Origin: Acidobacteriaceae bacterium
GTDB lineage: Bacteria > Acidobacteriota > Terriglobia > Terriglobales > Acidobacteriaceae
Direction: 5' to 3'
Assembly: GCA_031296355.1 (NCBI GenBank)
Contig: JARLFX010000044.1
Span: 1 to 37,185, forward strand
Length of the DNA stretch: 37,185 bases
The notes below the pieces were generated by a model. The model did not search any database. It worked only from the letters and a program-made list of their open reading frames with translations, and was not told where the DNA came from. Positions within the stretch are counted from its first letter, which is position 1. Each line of letters starts with the position of its first letter. The translations under genes were made by a program, and so were the position numbers. Below are positions 34,880 to 37,185 of this stretch, in pieces.

Positions 34880-35699
34880 ATTGTTGCTTGGTCAAGTGAC
34901 CGGCCGTCAGGGAAGGAGACTATAAAAATTGTGGAGTATCCAGCTGCAAAATCCGACCGGAAGCCGGTGTGCCAAGTGCTGAAAGCTTGTTCCAGCGTGG
35001 CATTCAGTACATGCACTCGCACAGAGAGAAACGGCTGGACGGTGAACGGGTTCCAAGTGTCGCGGTAGGGATGTTGGTTGCCCGGCATCCCGCCGTAGGA
35101 GCGCAGCATGACATTCGCACGACTTCGCACATTCTCGAAGGAGGTTTGAGATTTCGGCCCTTTGACATCTCTGACTACCAGGGGCAAATCTAGGTGGCTT
35201 CCGATTGCTGTCCTTATCTAGCATACGCAGTATGTCCGCTGTGCGAAGAGCTTCCGGCAACGATGACCTCCTGCACCAGCGGCCCGACGAGCGACAATCG
35301 CAGCCAGTGCCATGCCCCCACAACGCTCGCTGGCGATGCGCGCAAAACTATAGTCCAAGGCAACTATTTGAAATTGCTCTACAATTTTCCCAAAATCTGG
35401 CCGAAGTCATGGCCTCTATTGACGGAAATCTACGTCGCTTTTGTTGGGGGGAGGTCGCCGCTTCCCCGGTGGCCAAACTCGTTGCACGATTCTAGGATTG
35501 GGGCCGGTTCGAGCGTTCGAGGTGCAACAAAGCTCGGCTCCAATGGCGGCTAGCATCCCATCCGCTCATATTCCCCTGCCGGGGATGGCACACCGGCAGA
35601 AATGGCGTCGGCAGCACCGAAGAGTATTTGCCTGCCACGCTAAGACTCAATGAAGAATATCCGCCGCTCTGGCTTGGCGCGCGAACGGTTCGGTTCCAG
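34880..35699. other. Long intergenic region without a recognisable gene
   Basis: About 820 bases. Frames on both strands near 34801-35323 have no domain content, and base usage does not support a gene. It may contain decayed sequence. No terminator with a T-tract was seen after the GH99-like gene. Confidence 0.5.
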
Positions 35700-35912
35700 T
35701 CAGTCAATATCCTGGGAAGATTCGTAATCGCGGAGAACGCGCGGTTGACCGCCTTCGTCCAATGTCAGTTTCGCCTCGATCGTATTGCGCAGGCAGACAT
35801 TGAAGTTACTGCCGTCGGTGAATTCGAAATTCACCTCTGGACCGTAATCGCCATTCTCAAAGATCCTCGCCTGACGAACCACTTTGCCAATGAGTTCTTT
35901 ACAGTCGATCAT
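35700..35912 (-). CDS. Small conserved-looking protein, 70 aa
   Basis: An acidic beta-rich protein with ELIGKVVRQARIFENGDYGP followed by EVNFEFTDGSNFNVCLRNTI and KLTLDEGGQPRVLRDY. The strand pattern and regular D/G turns look like a real folded domain, similar to small acidobacterial hypotheticals as far as memory serves. The start at 35912 has GAGG 11 nt upstream. Longer starts at 35954 or 35939 are possible, and GATAAT 6 nt before the 35939 ATG would give a leaderless message. Function unknown. Confidence 0.6.
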   Translation of the reverse strand: MIDCKELIGKVVRQARIFENGDYGPEVNFEFTDGSNFNVCLRNTIEAKLTLDEGGQPRVLRDYESSQDID

Positions 35913-36115
35913 GCGATTTCCCGCCTCGAATGGTCCCATGAGAGCATTATCCATTACTTTGGAGTGGCGAATTCTTTGGTAATTCGCCAGATTTTTATGC
36001 GCGCCGGGGCAGAACTGCTCCGCCCCTTAGTCCATTGCCAAGAATTCTTCCGGCGCTGTTGCACGCAAGAACGAACGGGCATGGCTCCGACGGAAAAAAC
36101 ATCGCCAGAGAGTGT

Positions 36116-36142
36116 ATCCACTAAATATAGCGCATCCACTAA
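36116..36142 (+). promoter_or_regulatory. 9-bp direct repeats upstream of the XRE gene
   Basis: ATCCACTAA occurs at 36116-36124 and 36134-36142, an 18-bp period, with TATAGC between. The position 16-42 bp before the XRE start suggests an autoregulatory operator. Confidence 0.5.
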
Positions 36143-36157
36143 GTCAATTCTGGAGGA

Positions 36158-36382
36158 ATGCCCCCTGATGTCTGCATCCAGCTCGGAGAACGCATTCGCG
36201 AGCTTCGCAAGAAGCGCGGCTGGAGGCAGATCGACTTGGCCGAGCAAGCCGGAATCCACGAGGTCCATATCTCCGATCTGGAGCGGGGAACGCGCGAGGT
36301 CGGGCTGCGCCATCTGGCGGCTCTGGCAGCCGCCTTTGACCTTTCGCTGAGCGAATTTCTCAAAGGGGTCAACGGCAGGTAG
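36158..36382 (+). CDS. XRE-family helix-turn-helix regulator
   Basis: The 74-residue protein is almost entirely a Cro/C1-type HTH: LGERIRELRKKRGWRQIDLA, EQAGIHEVHISDLERGTREV, then LRHLAALAAAFDLSLSEFL. It is probably a small repressor that binds as a dimer. GGAGGA ends at the base before the ATG, closer than normal, so the start is uncertain. Paired direct repeats lie upstream. No toxin partner is obvious; the Fic gene downstream is on the other strand. Confidence 0.85.
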   Translation: MPPDVCIQLGERIRELRKKRGWRQIDLAEQAGIHEVHISDLERGTREVGLRHLAALAAAFDLSLSEFLKGVNGR

Positions 36383-36667
36383 CGGGTTTTTGGGGTGCTG
36401 CCCTGTCAAACTGACATTCGAGGCCAGACGAATGCCTCAGAGTATGCGCTCGCGTCCATGCGTCAATCTGGCCGAACGCTTTCTGCTTCCTCTACTACAT
36501 CGCACATCCAATGCTCTCTATGTTGGAATTGCCCCTGCTGTGGTCATATTCTACGAGGATGTGCAATAAGCGGATAAGGCGCTCGACATCCCCTTGGGCA
36601 AGCGCCCCAATGCGTGAACTGAACTTTCTTCTGAAACTCAAGGCTTCCACGGTGTGGTTCTTTCCGA

Positions 36668-37185
36668 TCAACCGATGCGGCCCGGCAGCATCCGTTCCAT
36701 ACACTGCTCTACAACGTGCTCACGGCCGGAATGCCGCGCGAGGGGGCCGGCATCCATTGCCAACATGATGAAGCGTCGCAGGTTTGCTGACTGCTCAGCT
36801 TGGCTGAGGATCGCCATCGAGTCGGATGCGATGCCGGGTGTCGTGTCCCATTGCAAGCTCAGGTCGTTCTTGCGGGCAAGCTCGACGGCAAATTCTTGGA
36901 GTGCGACTTCGTTTCCTGCCAAAAATGGCTGTATCGTTCCGAGGTCGTAGAGGAATGCCGAGGCGCTACCTGCCCACTCTTCGGCACTCAACCCTTTCAG
37001 GTGGTTCTCGCGGCTCAAGCGATCCAGAACGCTGTTGATGGATTTCTCTACCTGAGACGCGGGCACATTGTGGGCGTCGATCGATCGCAGCTCTCCGGCC
37101 CAATCGTAAAGGTCTTGATAGAGATGGTGGTGAATGGCCTGTAGGTGCGCGGAGTCAAAGCCGCCTCGAATGGGCGAAGCATGAA
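36668..37185 (-). CDS. Fic-domain protein with degenerate active site (N-terminus outside window)
   Basis: Fic enzymes transfer AMP or related groups to target proteins. The minus-strand frame stays open to the right edge. The visible 171 residues begin GGFDSAHLQAIHHHLYQDLY and continue DWAGELRSID, a clear Fic N-terminal block. The catalytic loop, normally HPFxxGNGRxxR, reads IQPFLAGNEVALQEF (around 36890-36935): the His is Gln, the Glu is Ala, and both the second Gly and the Arg of GNGR are lost. The fold helices seem intact (FAVELARKNDLSLQWD). It is thus likely inactive as an AMP transferase, a decayed gene, or a repurposed binding protein. The 5' end and any neighbour lie beyond 37185. Confidence 0.8.
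   Translation of the reverse strand, partial: HASPIRGGFDSAHLQAIHHHLYQDLYDWAGELRSIDAHNVPASQVEKSINSVLDRLSRENHLKGLSAEEWAGSASAFLYDLGTIQPFLAGNEVALQEFAVELARKNDLSLQWDTTPGIASDSMAILSQAEQSANLRRFIMLAMDAGPLARHSGREHVVEQCMERMLPGRIG

Noticed and set aside
34801..35187. 128-residue minus-strand frame overlapping the end of the GH99-like gene
   Set aside because: It overlaps a strong gene antisense and lacks recognisable motifs.
36495..36704. 69-residue frame downstream of the Fic gene
   Set aside because: It starts with GTG inside the Fic coding end and has no ribosome site or domain; it might be read-through sequence but cannot be supported.
1..37185. CRISPR array, complete insertion sequence or integrase
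   Set aside because: No regularly spaced repeats, transposase or recombinase motifs were found on either strand; the excisionase-like HTH genes alone do not establish an integrated element.

Overview
The window looks like chromosomal DNA of an acidobacterium, most likely a soil-type member of the Terriglobia (Terriglobales). This is inferred from two Oar-like TonB-dependent receptors with an N-terminal carboxypeptidase-regulatory-like domain, from the glycan-degrading genes around them, and from dispersed palindromic repeats. No rRNA, intact tRNA, integrase, transposase or CRISPR array was seen.

Positions 1-10,343 are core-like. Here lie rpmB (-) with its terminator, mtgA (+), a long regulatory region, a 1069-residue Oar-like receptor, a translationally coupled pair made of a two-domain glycosyltransferase and a GH130 protein, a zinc-ribbon mini-protein and a Tat-exported cupin. 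The regulatory region in front of the receptor (1917-2219) is the most striking part of the window. A near-ideal sigma70 promoter (extended -10) is placed so that transcription should begin on the A of an ATG. That ATG opens a 22-codon, cysteine-rich leader ORF with three consecutive Cys codons. A strong terminator hairpin follows, and then a Shine-Dalgarno/GTG start for the receptor. The receptor itself has no cysteine and only three methionines. Together these suggest attenuation of a TonB receptor in response to cysteine, sulfur or a thiol-binding metal, with a sulfur-sparing product.

Positions about 10,600-20,600 are an accessory region. It opens with a decayed tRNA-Phe (intact 3' half, broken 5' half), a likely scar of island integration. 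Inside are a HEPN-like protein convergent with a SIR2 / TIR-like / HEPN-like fusion (a defence candidate), a secreted CE7-type esterase, a CxxC/SHIIPK protein, a lysine-rich small protein, two excisionase-like HTH proteins (one only 43 aa), a LysR fragment next to a complete LysR regulator, and a zinc-ribbon protein.

Positions 20,605-34,879 form a carbohydrate-utilisation region. A GH78 alpha-L-rhamnosidase gene (-) carries an in-frame, unrelated outer-membrane-protein-like tail. A transmembrane regulator (-) is divergent from a second Oar-like receptor (+), which is followed by a GH3 enzyme with a PA14 insert and a GH99/WbsX-like enzyme that overlaps it. The likely logic is that a surface receptor imports oligosaccharides, exported glycosidases trim rhamnose and glucose-type residues, and the divergent membrane regulator controls the locus.

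Positions 34,880-37,185 hold a stretch with no recognisable gene, a small conserved-looking protein, an XRE regulator with direct repeats upstream, and the visible part of a Fic-domain protein whose catalytic motif is degenerate and whose N-terminus lies beyond the right edge.
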